Position numbers and translations under genes: made by a program | Source of the DNA: Streptomyces formicae | Lineage (GTDB): Bacteria > Actinomycetota > Actinomycetes > Streptomycetales > Streptomycetaceae | Assembly (NCBI RefSeq): GCF_002556545.1 | Contig: NZ_CP022685.1 | Span: 7,790,001-7,854,000 of the forward strand | Length of the DNA: 64,000 nt | Direction of reading: 5' to 3' | The notes under the pieces: model-generated | The model's input: the letters and a program-made list of their open reading frames with translations, nothing else | Told to the model about the DNA's origin: nothing | The model's database searches: none | In this document: positions 35,014 through 44,600 of the stretch, piece by piece | How positions within the stretch are numbered: the first letter of the stretch is position 1 | Layout: each line of letters starts with the position of its first letter

Positions 35014-35165
35014 GTCGCGTGGAGCTGTTCCGGTCCCGGGTGTGGTGGGGGTTCTCGGGGGCGGCCGGGTGTGTCTGCGTGGGTGGCGAGTCGGGGTGTG
35101 GCGTGGTGCGGCGTGGTGCGGCGCGGGTGGCGGTCGCGGTCGTGCGGGCGGGGGTCGGCGCGTGA
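35010..35165 (+). CDS. Micro-ORF 2 (51 aa) in tandem repeat
   Basis: Starts at ATG 35010 and ends in a GTGA overlap with the hydrolase start. It shares VEL, WGFSGA, GGE and GVVR blocks with micro-ORF 1 and has three Cys. Its opening residues MSRVEL resemble the hydrolase opening (MSRAEL), suggesting that the repeat came from duplication of the hydrolase 5' end. Confidence 0.35.
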   Translation: MSRVELFRSRVWWGFSGAAGCVCVGGESGCGVVRRGAARVAVAVVRAGVGA

Positions 35166-36007
35166 GTCGCGCGGAGTTGGTCGTCGGTGGGCTGTTGAAC
35201 GCCGTGGCGCGACCCGCTCCCGTTCTCGCGGGGCGCCTCGCCTTCGGGCTCTTCTGTCATCCGGTGCGGCGCGGCAAGGTGCTGCCCGCTGAGCGCGCCG
35301 CCCACGAGCGCGCCGTCACCGAGGAGCTCTCCGTCAACGGCAAGCTGGTGCGCGTGTACCGCTGGGGCACCGGCGAGCGCCCCGTCCTGATGCTGCACGG
35401 CTGGCAGTCGAGGGCCTCGCGGTACGCCGCCTTCGTGCCGCACCTGGAGGCGCTCGGCCTCTCCCCGGTCTCCTTCGACGCCCCGGGGCACGGGAGTTCG
35501 GGCGGCCGGTCCACGACGATCCTCGAGTACCGCGAGATCATCGGCGGGCTCCAGCGGCGGTACGGCGCCTTCCACTCGGTCGTCGCCCACTCCCTCGGCG
35601 CCACCAGCATGCTCCTCGCGCTCCGCGGCGACGTCCGGGCCGGACGCCTGGTCACCGTCGCGGCCGTGAAGGACTTCGGGCACTTCCCCGACGAGTTCGC
35701 CCGGATCCTGGGTCTCCGCAACGGCCTGCGCGAGGACCTGCGCGACCGCATCGAGCACCGGCTCTTCGCCGAAGTCGCCGACCCCTGGGCGCTGTTCGAC
35801 GCCACGCGCGGACCGGAGGAGATCGACGTACCGATGCGGATCATCCACGACACGGACGACGACATGGTGCCGGTGGCACAGGCGCACGCGCTGAAGGATG
35901 CCTACGGGGAACAGGCGGAGCTGGTGATCACCGCGGGGCTCGGACGCCGGAAGATCCTCGGCGAGCCGGAGATCGTCGCATCGGCCATGGAGTTCATCGC
36001 TCGTTAG
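35162..36007 (+). CDS. Alpha/beta hydrolase, probably lacking the catalytic His
   Basis: A 281-aa hydrolase-fold protein. LMLHGWQSRASR is the oxyanion loop, VVAHSLGATS holds the nucleophile Ser near residue 143, and HDTDDDMVPV the acid. Where homologues have GLGHxxIL the sequence reads GLGRRKIL, so the catalytic His appears to be Arg. It may be inactive as a hydrolase, or use another residue. The start is a GTG at 35162 inside the third partial copy of the tandem repeat. Confidence 0.8.
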   Translation: MSRAELVVGGLLNAVARPAPVLAGRLAFGLFCHPVRRGKVLPAERAAHERAVTEELSVNGKLVRVYRWGTGERPVLMLHGWQSRASRYAAFVPHLEALGLSPVSFDAPGHGSSGGRSTTILEYREIIGGLQRRYGAFHSVVAHSLGATSMLLALRGDVRAGRLVTVAAVKDFGHFPDEFARILGLRNGLREDLRDRIEHRLFAEVADPWALFDATRGPEEIDVPMRIIHDTDDDMVPVAQAHALKDAYGEQAELVITAGLGRRKILGEPEIVASAMEFIAR

Positions 36008-36046
36008 TACGGTCGACCGCCGCCCGAGCCGGTCCTCCCTTTTAAA

Positions 36047-36070
36047 AGAACGACCGGTCGTTTAGTTTTA
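36047..36070 (+). promoter_or_regulatory. Cluster operator motif, copy C (perfect palindrome)
   Basis: AACGACCGGTCGTT at 36049-36062 is a perfect 14-bp palindrome and continues into TAGTTTTA, matching the motif at the other cluster promoters. It lies 58 bases upstream of the MFS start and is the best-formed copy, so it defines the dyad of the operator. Confidence 0.72.
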
Positions 36071-36120
36071 TCTGGCATCCGATGCCGGCTGCGGTACCGA
36101 CCACGAAGGGACCACCACCC

Positions 36121-37566
36121 ATGACCACCAGTTCACCTCCCTCACCCGGAGCGGGCCCGAGGGACGTCGCAGGTGTAGATGGAGAGCAGGCGCACCAGAG
36201 CCCCCCGGCGGGCTCGTCGGCGGCCTCCAAGCTCGCGCTGTTCGTCGCGTCGGGGGCCACCTTCCTCGCCGTGCTCGACACCACGGTCGTCAACATCGCC
36301 TTCTCCGACCTGCGCAGCGACTTCACCGACGCCTCGCTGTCCCAGCTGACCTGGGTCGTCACGGCGTACACCGTCGTGTTCGCCGCGCTGCTCGCGGTCG
36401 CGGGCCGCGTCGCCGACGTGATCGGGCGCAAGCGGCTGTTCCTCTGGTCGACGGTCCTGTTCACCGTCGCCTCGGTGCTCAGCGGCTTCGCCACCGGAGT
36501 GCCGATGCTGGTCGGGGCCCGCGCGCTCCAGGGCGTCGGCGCGGCCGGGATGATCCCCTCGGCGCTCGGCCTCGTCCTCCAGCACACCCCGCCCGCCCGC
36601 CGCCAGGTCGCCGTCGGCGTCTGGGGCGCGGTCGGCTCCATGGCCGCGGCCGTCGGGCCGAGCCTCGGCGGACTGCTCGTCGACGTCTGGGGCTGGCGCA
36701 GCGTCTTCCTGATCAACCTGCCGATCGGCCTCGCCATCGTGGCGATCTCCGCCCGCCTGGTCGGTGACACGCCGAGCGGACGCAAGCTGCCCGACCCGGT
36801 CGGCACCCTCGCCCTCGCCCTGGGCATCGGCGGTGTCGTGTTCGGCGTGACGCAGGGCACGGACTGGGGCTGGGGCAGCGGCTCGGTGCTCGCGCTGCTC
36901 GGCGGCGGTCTCGTGCTCGTCGTCGTGGCGCTGCTGCTCTCCACGCGGCGGACCGCGCCCGCCATCGAGCTCGACCTGTGGCGCAACCGCACCTTCGCCG
37001 CCACCAACGTCTCCTCGCTGCTCTTCGGCGCGGCCATGTACTCCTACCTGCTCAGCTCGCTGCTCTTCCTCAACGCCATCTGGGGCTACTCCGAGCTGAA
37101 GGCGGGCCTCGCGGTCACGCCGGGCGCCTTCAGTGCCGCGCTCGGCGCGATCGTGGTCGGCCGCAGGGTCGGCCCGAGCAAGCAGTGGGCCGCGGTGGCC
37201 GCGGGATCCGTGCTCTTCGGCGCGTCCTGCGCCGCGATGTTCCTGCTCCTTGGCACCGAGCGGCAGTACGTCGCCGTCTGGCTGCCCATCGGCATCCTGG
37301 GCGGACTCGGCATCGGCGCCGCGCTGACCGCCATCTCCAACGCCGCCACCGCCGCGCTCGCGCCCCAGCGCTTCGCGTCCGGCACCGGCCTGCTCATGAC
37401 GACACGTCAGATCGGTGGCGCGCTCGGCATCGCGGCGCTCGCCGCGATCCTCGAACGCCACAACGTCCTCGACGACACCGGCTACTTGCAGGTGTTCCTG
37501 GCCTGCGCCATCGGCTCCGTCGCGGCCGCCGCGGCGACTCCGTGGATCCGCGCACGTACGCAGTAG
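36121..37566 (+). CDS. MFS drug exporter, DHA2 (14-TMS, EmrB/QacA) family
   Basis: A 481-aa membrane transporter. Residues 1-~35 are a disordered Pro/Ser/Gly N-tail, then about 14 membrane segments. Motif VLDTTVVNIAFSDL in the first helix is typical for DHA2, and the GRVADVIGRKRLF loop carries motif A. It should export the cluster product using the proton gradient. TetR-type control is indicated by the operator palindrome just upstream, the usual pairing of TetR and exporter. Confidence 0.92.
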   Translation: MTTSSPPSPGAGPRDVAGVDGEQAHQSPPAGSSAASKLALFVASGATFLAVLDTTVVNIAFSDLRSDFTDASLSQLTWVVTAYTVVFAALLAVAGRVADVIGRKRLFLWSTVLFTVASVLSGFATGVPMLVGARALQGVGAAGMIPSALGLVLQHTPPARRQVAVGVWGAVGSMAAAVGPSLGGLLVDVWGWRSVFLINLPIGLAIVAISARLVGDTPSGRKLPDPVGTLALALGIGGVVFGVTQGTDWGWGSGSVLALLGGGLVLVVVALLLSTRRTAPAIELDLWRNRTFAATNVSSLLFGAAMYSYLLSSLLFLNAIWGYSELKAGLAVTPGAFSAALGAIVVGRRVGPSKQWAAVAAGSVLFGASCAAMFLLLGTERQYVAVWLPIGILGGLGIGAALTAISNAATAALAPQRFASGTGLLMTTRQIGGALGIAALAAILERHNVLDDTGYLQVFLACAIGSVAAAAATPWIRARTQ

Positions 37567-37578
37567 CACCGGAGGTAC

Positions 37579-37608
37579 GGGTGACCGGTCCGCCGGGACC
37601 GGTCACCC
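37579..37608 (+). terminator. Hairpin between MFS and desaturase genes
   Basis: A perfect 13-bp stem (GGGTGACCGGTCC and its complement) with loop GCCG, 12 bases after the MFS stop. No T-run follows, so it may be a partial terminator or mRNA-stabilising element. Confidence 0.6.
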
Positions 37609-37664
37609 GCCCCCACCCCGACCACACGGCGAAGAGCCCGACCACACAGCGAAGAGAGAGCGCA

Positions 37665-38639
37665 ATGCCACCCATCGACCGTTCCGACCGAGACGCCGCG
37701 CGCGCGGAGCACTCCCTCCTGGCCGAGCTGCAGCCGGTCGTGGAGGAGAACCTCCACCGCCATCACGAGGTCGCCAAGGAGTGGTTCCCGCACGAGTACA
37801 TCCCCTGGAGCCAGGGCCGGGACTTCGAGGGTCCGCTCGACGGCGCGGCCTGGGAACCCGCGGAGGCGACGCTCCCCGAGGTCGCCCGCACCTCGCTCGT
37901 GGTGAACCTGCTGACCGAGGACAACCTGCCCGGCTACCACTTCGCGGTGGCCGAGTTCGGCAGGGACGGGGCCTGGGGCAACTGGGTCAACCGCTGGACG
38001 GCCGAGGAGGCCAGGCACGGCACCGCGCTGCGCGACTACCTCCTGGTCACCCGGGCCGTCGACCCGCGCGCCCTGGAGCGGGCCAGGATGGCGCACATGG
38101 AAGGCGGCTACGACCGCCCCGACGGCTTCAGCGCCGTGCACGCGATCGCGTACGCGGCCTTCCAGGAGCTCGCCACCCGCATCTCGCACCGCAACACGGG
38201 ACTGGCGAGCACCGACCCGGTCTGCGACGCCCTGCTCGCGCGGATCGCGGCCGACGAGAACCTCCACATGGTCTTCTACCGCAACCTCGTCGAGGCCGCC
38301 TTCGAGCTGGCGCCCGACACCGCCATGGAGGTGGTCAGGGACGTCGTGACCGGGTTCGAGATGCCCGGTTCGACGATCAAGGACTTCGGGCGCAAGTCCG
38401 CGGAGATCGCCCTCGCGGGCATCTACGACCTGCGGCTGCACCACGACAGCGTCGTCATGCCGATCCTGCGCAAGCTGCGCGTCTTCGAGCGCGAGGGGCT
38501 CGGTCCCGCGGGCGAGGCGGCTCGCGAGGAGCTCGCGGGCTTCCTGTCGAAGCTGGACTCCCAGGCGACCTCGTTCACCGACCGGCGTGAGGGCATCAGG
38601 GCGTCCCGTGCCAAGCGAGCGGCCGCCATGGCTTCTTGA
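37665..38639 (+). CDS. Acyl-ACP desaturase (DesA/FAB2 diiron family)
   Basis: A 324-aa soluble diiron desaturase. Ligand motifs are NRWTAEEARHGTALRDYL near residue 115 (ExxH) and ADENLHMVFYRN near 205 (ExxH). It closely follows the mycobacterial/streptomycete acyl-ACP desaturase pattern, with an ERARMAHMEGGY segment. It should introduce a double bond in a carrier-bound acyl chain, with electrons from a ferredoxin; one is encoded at 62.3 kb. Its stop overlaps a TTG that could start the NRPS gene. Confidence 0.88.
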   Translation: MPPIDRSDRDAARAEHSLLAELQPVVEENLHRHHEVAKEWFPHEYIPWSQGRDFEGPLDGAAWEPAEATLPEVARTSLVVNLLTEDNLPGYHFAVAEFGRDGAWGNWVNRWTAEEARHGTALRDYLLVTRAVDPRALERARMAHMEGGYDRPDGFSAVHAIAYAAFQELATRISHRNTGLASTDPVCDALLARIAADENLHMVFYRNLVEAAFELAPDTAMEVVRDVVTGFEMPGSTIKDFGRKSAEIALAGIYDLRLHHDSVVMPILRKLRVFEREGLGPAGEAAREELAGFLSKLDSQATSFTDRREGIRASRAKRAAAMAS

Positions 38640-41600
38640 CGACCCCGGGCCCGTCCGGCCCGGCCCGCTCCGTAACGGCACCTACCAGAGAACAGGACAA
38701 GCTCATCAGTACCGACAAAGTTCAGCTGTCGCCGTACCAGCGAGACATCTGGTTCGCGGAATCCCGGGCGCCCGGCAGCCCGCAGTTCAACGGTGCCGTC
38801 TACGAGCGGTTCACCGGAGCCGTCGACGCGGAGCTCCTGCGCGCGTGCTTCACCCGCGCCCTCGAACGGCACGACACCTTCCGGCTCCGGTTCGACGACG
38901 CCGACGGCATGCCGTGCCAGTGGCTTGCCGACACCCTCAGGGACGACGGCGAACCCGTCGTCGACCTCGTCGACCTCTCCGCGGAACCCGACCCGGAGGC
39001 GGCCTGCCGGGCCTGGCGCGAGAGGGCCATGGCCACCCCCTTCGCGCTGCGCGACCGGCGGCTCTTCCGGGCGACGCTGCTGCGCGAGGGCGACGACGCG
39101 GTCCAGCTCTTCCTGAAGGGGCACCACCTCCTGCTCGACGGGCGGGGCGCCGAGGTCCTGCACACCGAGTTGATGGAGGACTACGCGCGCCGCGCCCGGG
39201 GGCAGGAGCCCCGCGACCGGGGCCCCGCGCCGTCCGTGCTGGCCGCCGTCACCGGCCGCGACGACTACTTCGCCGCCCAGGAGTACGCGGACGACCGCGC
39301 CCACCACCGCCGTGAACTCGCCCTGATGGAGCCGAACTTCTTCCCCCGGCGCCCACCGGCCTCCGGCTCCGCCTTCGGCCTGCACGCCTTCACGCTGCCC
39401 GGCGCCGTGGTCGAGAGCATCAAGGAGAGCGGCACCACCCCCTTCGCGTACATCGCGGCAGCGCTCGGCACCTGGCTCGCCCGCGTGCACCGCTCCAACC
39501 AGGCCGTGATCGGCGTCCCCCTGCTCAACCGGCGCACCCGGGCCGAGCTGACCGCCGTCGCGCAGTACGCCAACACCCTTCCCCTGCGCGTCGAGGTGCC
39601 CGAGGGCAAGCCGCTCGCGGGCATCGCCGCCGACGTCCAGGACGCGGTGGGCGACCTCCAGCAGCACCAGCGGCTGCCCATCGGGGACCTGCTGCGGGAC
39701 CTGCCCGCCGACGGGTCCAAGGAGCGCAGGCTCTTCGACGTCACCCTCTCCTATCTGACCCTGCGCACCCCGCTGCCACTGGACGGCGTGGAGCGCGGGG
39801 GAGTGTCGTTCACGGCGCCGCCGCACGAGCAGGAGGCCCTCGCGGTCGCCGTCGTCGGCGCCAGGGGCAGCTCGGACCTGCGCGTCGAAGTGCGCTACGC
39901 CACCGACGTGTTCGACGGCGACCTGACCGTCACCTCGCTCGTGGAGCACCTGACGTCGCTGATCGCGCACGGGCTCGACAAACCCGAACTGCCCGCGGGC
40001 GAGCTGTACATGCTCTCCGCGCGGGAACAGGAGGACCTCCAGCGCTTCGCCCGGGGCCCCCGCGTCCCGTTCGCCGACGACACGACCCTGCACGCCCTGT
40101 TCGAGGAGCGGGTGGCCCGCTTCCCCGACCGGACCGCCGTGCTCGGCGACGACGAGCAGGAGCACATCAGCTACGCCGAACTCGACGCCCTCGCCAACCA
40201 GGTGGCCCGGTCCCTGCGCTCGCTCCGGGTGGGCCGTGACGACCGCGTCGCCGTCCTGATGGAGCGCGGCCCGAGGATGCTCGCGGCCGTGCTCGGCGTG
40301 CTCAAGTCCGGTGGAGCGTACGTCCCCGTCGACCCCGGCTACCCGGCGGCGCGCATCGGCCACATCCTCCAGGACAGCGGGGCCAAGGTCGTCGTCACCG
40401 ACACGGAGGCCCCCGACCTGCCCGTACCCGACGGGACACCGGTCTGCCCCGTCGACGACCTGATGCAGGGCTCGGCGGCCACGCCGGAACCCGTGGCGGG
40501 CCCCCGCGACCTGGCCTACGTCATCTACACCTCCGGGTCGACGGGCCGCCCCAAGGGCGTGATGGTCGAGCACCGCTCGGTCGTCAACCGCCTCGCCTGG
40601 ATGCAGCGCGCCCTGCCGATCGGCGAGGACGACGTACTCCTGCAGAAGACCCCCATCTCCTTCGACGTCTCCGTGTGGGAGCTGTTCTGGTGGGCGATCG
40701 AGGGCGCGTCCGTGGCGCTGCCGCCGACCGGCGCCGAGAAGGACCCGCGCCGCCTCCTGGACGCCGTCGCCCAACACCGCGTCAGCGTCGTCCACTTCGT
40801 GCCCTCCATGCTCGGTCCCTTCCTCGACCTCCTGGAGGAATCGCCGCGCCACCGCGCGCTGGCGGGCTCGCTGCGCCACGTGGTGTGCAGCGGCGAGGCG
40901 CTGCCCCCGGGCCGCGTCGACCAGTTCAACCGCGTCTTCGCCGGTGTCGCGGGGGCACCGGCGCTGACCAATCTGTACGGGCCGACCGAGGCGACCGTGG
41001 ACGTCTGCGCCCACACCTGCTCAGCCGACCCCGAGCGGCCCGTCACCCGGGTCCCCATCGGACGTCCCATCGACAACACCGAGCTGTACGTCGTGGGTCC
41101 CGACGGCACGCCCCAGCCCATCGGCGTACCCGGTGAGCTGTGCGTCGGCGGTGTCGCGCTCGCCCGCGGCTACCTCAAAAGACCCGGGCTGACCCGGGAG
41201 AAGTTCGTGCCCGCGCCCTTCGTCGAGGGCGGCAGGCTCTACCGCACGGGCGACCTCGCCCGCTGGCTCGCGGACGGCACCCTGGAGTACCTCGGCCGCA
41301 TCGACGGCCAGGTGAAGATCCGCGGCAACCGCGTCGAACCCGGCGAGGTGAGGGACGCCCTGACCCGCATACCCGGCGTACGCGACGCCGCCGTCGTGGA
41401 CCGCACGTCACCGGCGCGCGGCACCCACCTCGTCGGCTACTGGACGGGCGAGCGCGACCTCGACCCGCGATGGCTGCGCGAGCAACTCGCCGCCGAACTA
41501 CCCGAGTTCATGATCCCCGCCCACCTCCCGCGCATCGACGCGATACCTCTGACCCCCAACGGCAAGCTGGACCGGCGCGCGCTGCCCGACCCGGACACGA

Positions 41601-44600
41601 GCCGCGGCGAGCCGGGCGCCCCGCCCCGCACCGAGACCGAACGGGTGCTCGCCGGCATCTGGGCGGACGTGCTCGGCGCGGCACGGGTCGGCATCCACGA
41701 CGACTACTACGCGCTCGGCGGCGACTCGCTCCTGATGCTGCGCCTGCGCGCCCTCGCGGAGCGGCAGGGCATCCACTTCTCGCTGAACGACCTCGTGTGG
41801 CACCCGACGGTCGCCGAGCTCGCCGCGCACGCCACCACCGGGGTGGCGGACCCCACCGCCGACCTCGCGCCCTTCGCCCTCGTCTCCCGCGTGGACCGGG
41901 CCCGCATCACGGACGCCGTCGACGCCTTCCCGCTGACCCGCCTCCAGCTCGGCCTCGTCTACCACAGCCTCCAGAGCGAGCGTTCCGCCGTCTACCACGA
42001 CGTGTTCCGCTACCGGCTCGCGATGGCCTGGGACGAGAAGCACTTCCGTGCCGCCTTCGCCCGGCTCGCCGACCGGCACCCCGCGCTGCGCTCCTCCTTC
42101 GACCTCGGCGGCTTCACCGAGCCGCTGCAACTCGTGCACGCGGACGCGGTGGGCGGCCTCGACGTGGTCGATCTGCGCGGCCGCCCGGCGCGGGACGCCG
42201 AGGACGAGATCCACGCGCACATCGAGCAACGCCGCTACCACCGCTACCGGTTCGAGCAGGCACCGCTGTACCTGTTCCGGGCCCACGTCCGCGACGACGG
42301 CGTCGACCTGGTGCTCGGCTTCCACCACGCGCTGCTCGACGGCGGCAGCGTCGCCAACCTCCTCACCGAACTCCTCCAGGACTACCTGCACGCCCTGGGC
42401 GCGGACATCGGCCCCGTCACGGACGACGCGCCGCCCGCCGCCGCCCACCACGTGGGGGGCGAGCGCGTGGCCCTTGCCGACCCGGCGGCGCGCGAGCACT
42501 GGAAGACGGTGACGGCCGGAGCCGAGGCGCTGCGGCTCGACGGCTTCGCGGCCGCCGGACCCCCGCGCGGCGACGACCTGGTGGTGCGGCTCGTCGAGCT
42601 GCCCGACGACCTCGTGCGCGGCGCCCGCGAACTGGCCAGGGAGCAGGCGCTGCCGGTCAAGTCCCTGCTGTTCGCCGCGTACGCCCTGACGCTGCGTCTG
42701 TTCTGCGGGGGCTCGGGCGGTGCCGAGGCCCCTGACGTCACCACCGGGCTCATCACTCACGGCAGACCCGAACGCGAGGGCGCGGAGCGGATGGTGGGGC
42801 TCTTCCTCAACACCGTGCCCGTGCGCGTCACCGGTACCGAAGGCAGTTGGCTCGACGTCGTACGGGAGCTGTTCCGGCAGGAGCGCGCGGGCCGCCCCCA
42901 CCAGCGCTACCCGCTGAGCGCGATCCAGGAGGACCATGGCGCCCCGGTGCTGCACACCGCCTTCAACTACGTGCACTTCCACGTGCTCTCCGAGGTGCTG
43001 CGCCTGCCCGACGTACGCCTGGAGGAGTTCACGACCTGGGAGGAGACCGACTTCCAGCTCCTGGTCAACGCGTTCACGCACCCCGTCGACGGCGGAGTGA
43101 CGCTGCGCATCGACGGCGAGGGCCGCAGCATCACCCCGGCCCAGGCCGAGCTCTTCGGGGCCACCTACACCGACGTGCTGCGCCGCATCGTCGAGGAGCC
43201 GGACGAGGCACCCGACTTCGCCTTCCTGGCCGAGGCCGAGGGGGAGAGGTCGGGCGCGGGCGCCCCCTTCGACGAGGACGTGGTGAGCCTCTTCCGGCGC
43301 CAGGCCGACCGCACCCCCGACGCGATCGCCGTGTCCAGCAGCGAACACGCGTGGACCTACCGGGAGTTGGCGGACCGCGCCGAGCGGGCGGCGGGGCGGC
43401 TGATCGCCCTCGGTGCCGAGCCCGGCGCCCGCGTCGGCATCGCCATGGACCGCTCGCCGGAGACGATCGCCGCGATCCTCGGCACCGCCATGGCCGGTGC
43501 CGCGTGCGTGCCGTTGGACACCGGCTATCCGGCGGCCAGGATCGCCGCGATGGTGGCCGATGCCGAGCCCTTCCGGATCATCGCCCGCGCGGCGGACGCC
43601 GGTGCGCTCGCCGGTTCGCTCGGGGAGGGGGCGCCGCTGCTCACGGCGGAGTCGCTGTTCGCCGACGAGACGCCGCGGCCGCCCGTGCCCGCGGCCCCGA
43701 TCTCTTTGGAGAGCACCGCCTACATCCTCTTCACCTCCGGCTCCACCGGACGCCCCAAGGGCGTCGTGATGCCGCACCGCTCGCTCGCCAACCTGATCGG
43801 CTGGCAGATCGGTGCCGCGAGCGCGGCCGGGGGCGCGCCCACCGCGCAGTACGCGCCGCTCAGCTTCGACGTCTCCTTCCAGGAGATCTACTCCACGCTC
43901 TGCTCGGGCGGCACCCTGCGCCTGGTCGCCGAGGCCGAACGGCGGGACATGCCCGCGCTCCTGAGGATGCTCGACCGCGAGGGCGTGGCACGGATCTTCC
44001 TGCCCTACGTCGCCCTGCAACAGCTCGCGGAGGCGTCGGCCGCCCTCGGCGTCGTGCCGCGCGCGCTGCGGGTGATCTGCTCCTCGGGGGAGCAACTGCG
44101 GGTCACCGACGAGATCAGGGCGCTGCTCGCCGCGCTGCCCGGAGCGATCCTGGAGAACCAGTACGGCCCGACCGAGTCCCACGTGGTGGCCGCCCACACC
44201 CTGACAGGGGACCCGGCGGCCTTCCCCGCCATCGTCCCGATCGGCACCCCCCTCACCGGCACGGGCGTCCTCGTGCTCGACCCGAAGGGCCGCCCCGTGC
44301 CCACCGGCGTGCAGGGCGAGCTGTTCCTCACCGGCGCCGCGCTCGCCGACGGCTACCTCGGCGACCCGGCGCTGACCGAGGAGCGCTTCGTACGCCTCGC
44401 GCTGCCCGGCGGAACCCGCACCGCCTACCGGACGGGGGATCTGGGCCGGGTCCTGCCCGACGGCGCCCTCGTCTACGCGGGCCGGGCCGACACCCAGGTG
44501 AAGGTCCGCGGCTACCGCGTCGAACCGGCCGAGGCCGAGGTCGCCCTCGTGCGCCTCGCGTCGGGCCCCGCGGGCGGCGGCATCAAGGAGGCGGCCGTGG

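Larger units (their letters stand above)
34859..35165 (+). repeat. Imperfect tandem repeat with 131-bp period
   Basis: Two adjacent copies start with a shared G-rich leader (GGAGGGGGAGG just before ATG) and run on with matching blocks such as CGTGGAGCTG, GTGGGGGTT, TCGGGGGCGG and GGGTGGCGAGT. The ATGs are at 34879 and 35010. A third partial copy of the opening (GTGAGTCGCGCGGAG) forms the start of the following hydrolase gene. Local duplication of a gene-junction segment is the simplest origin. Confidence 0.8.
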
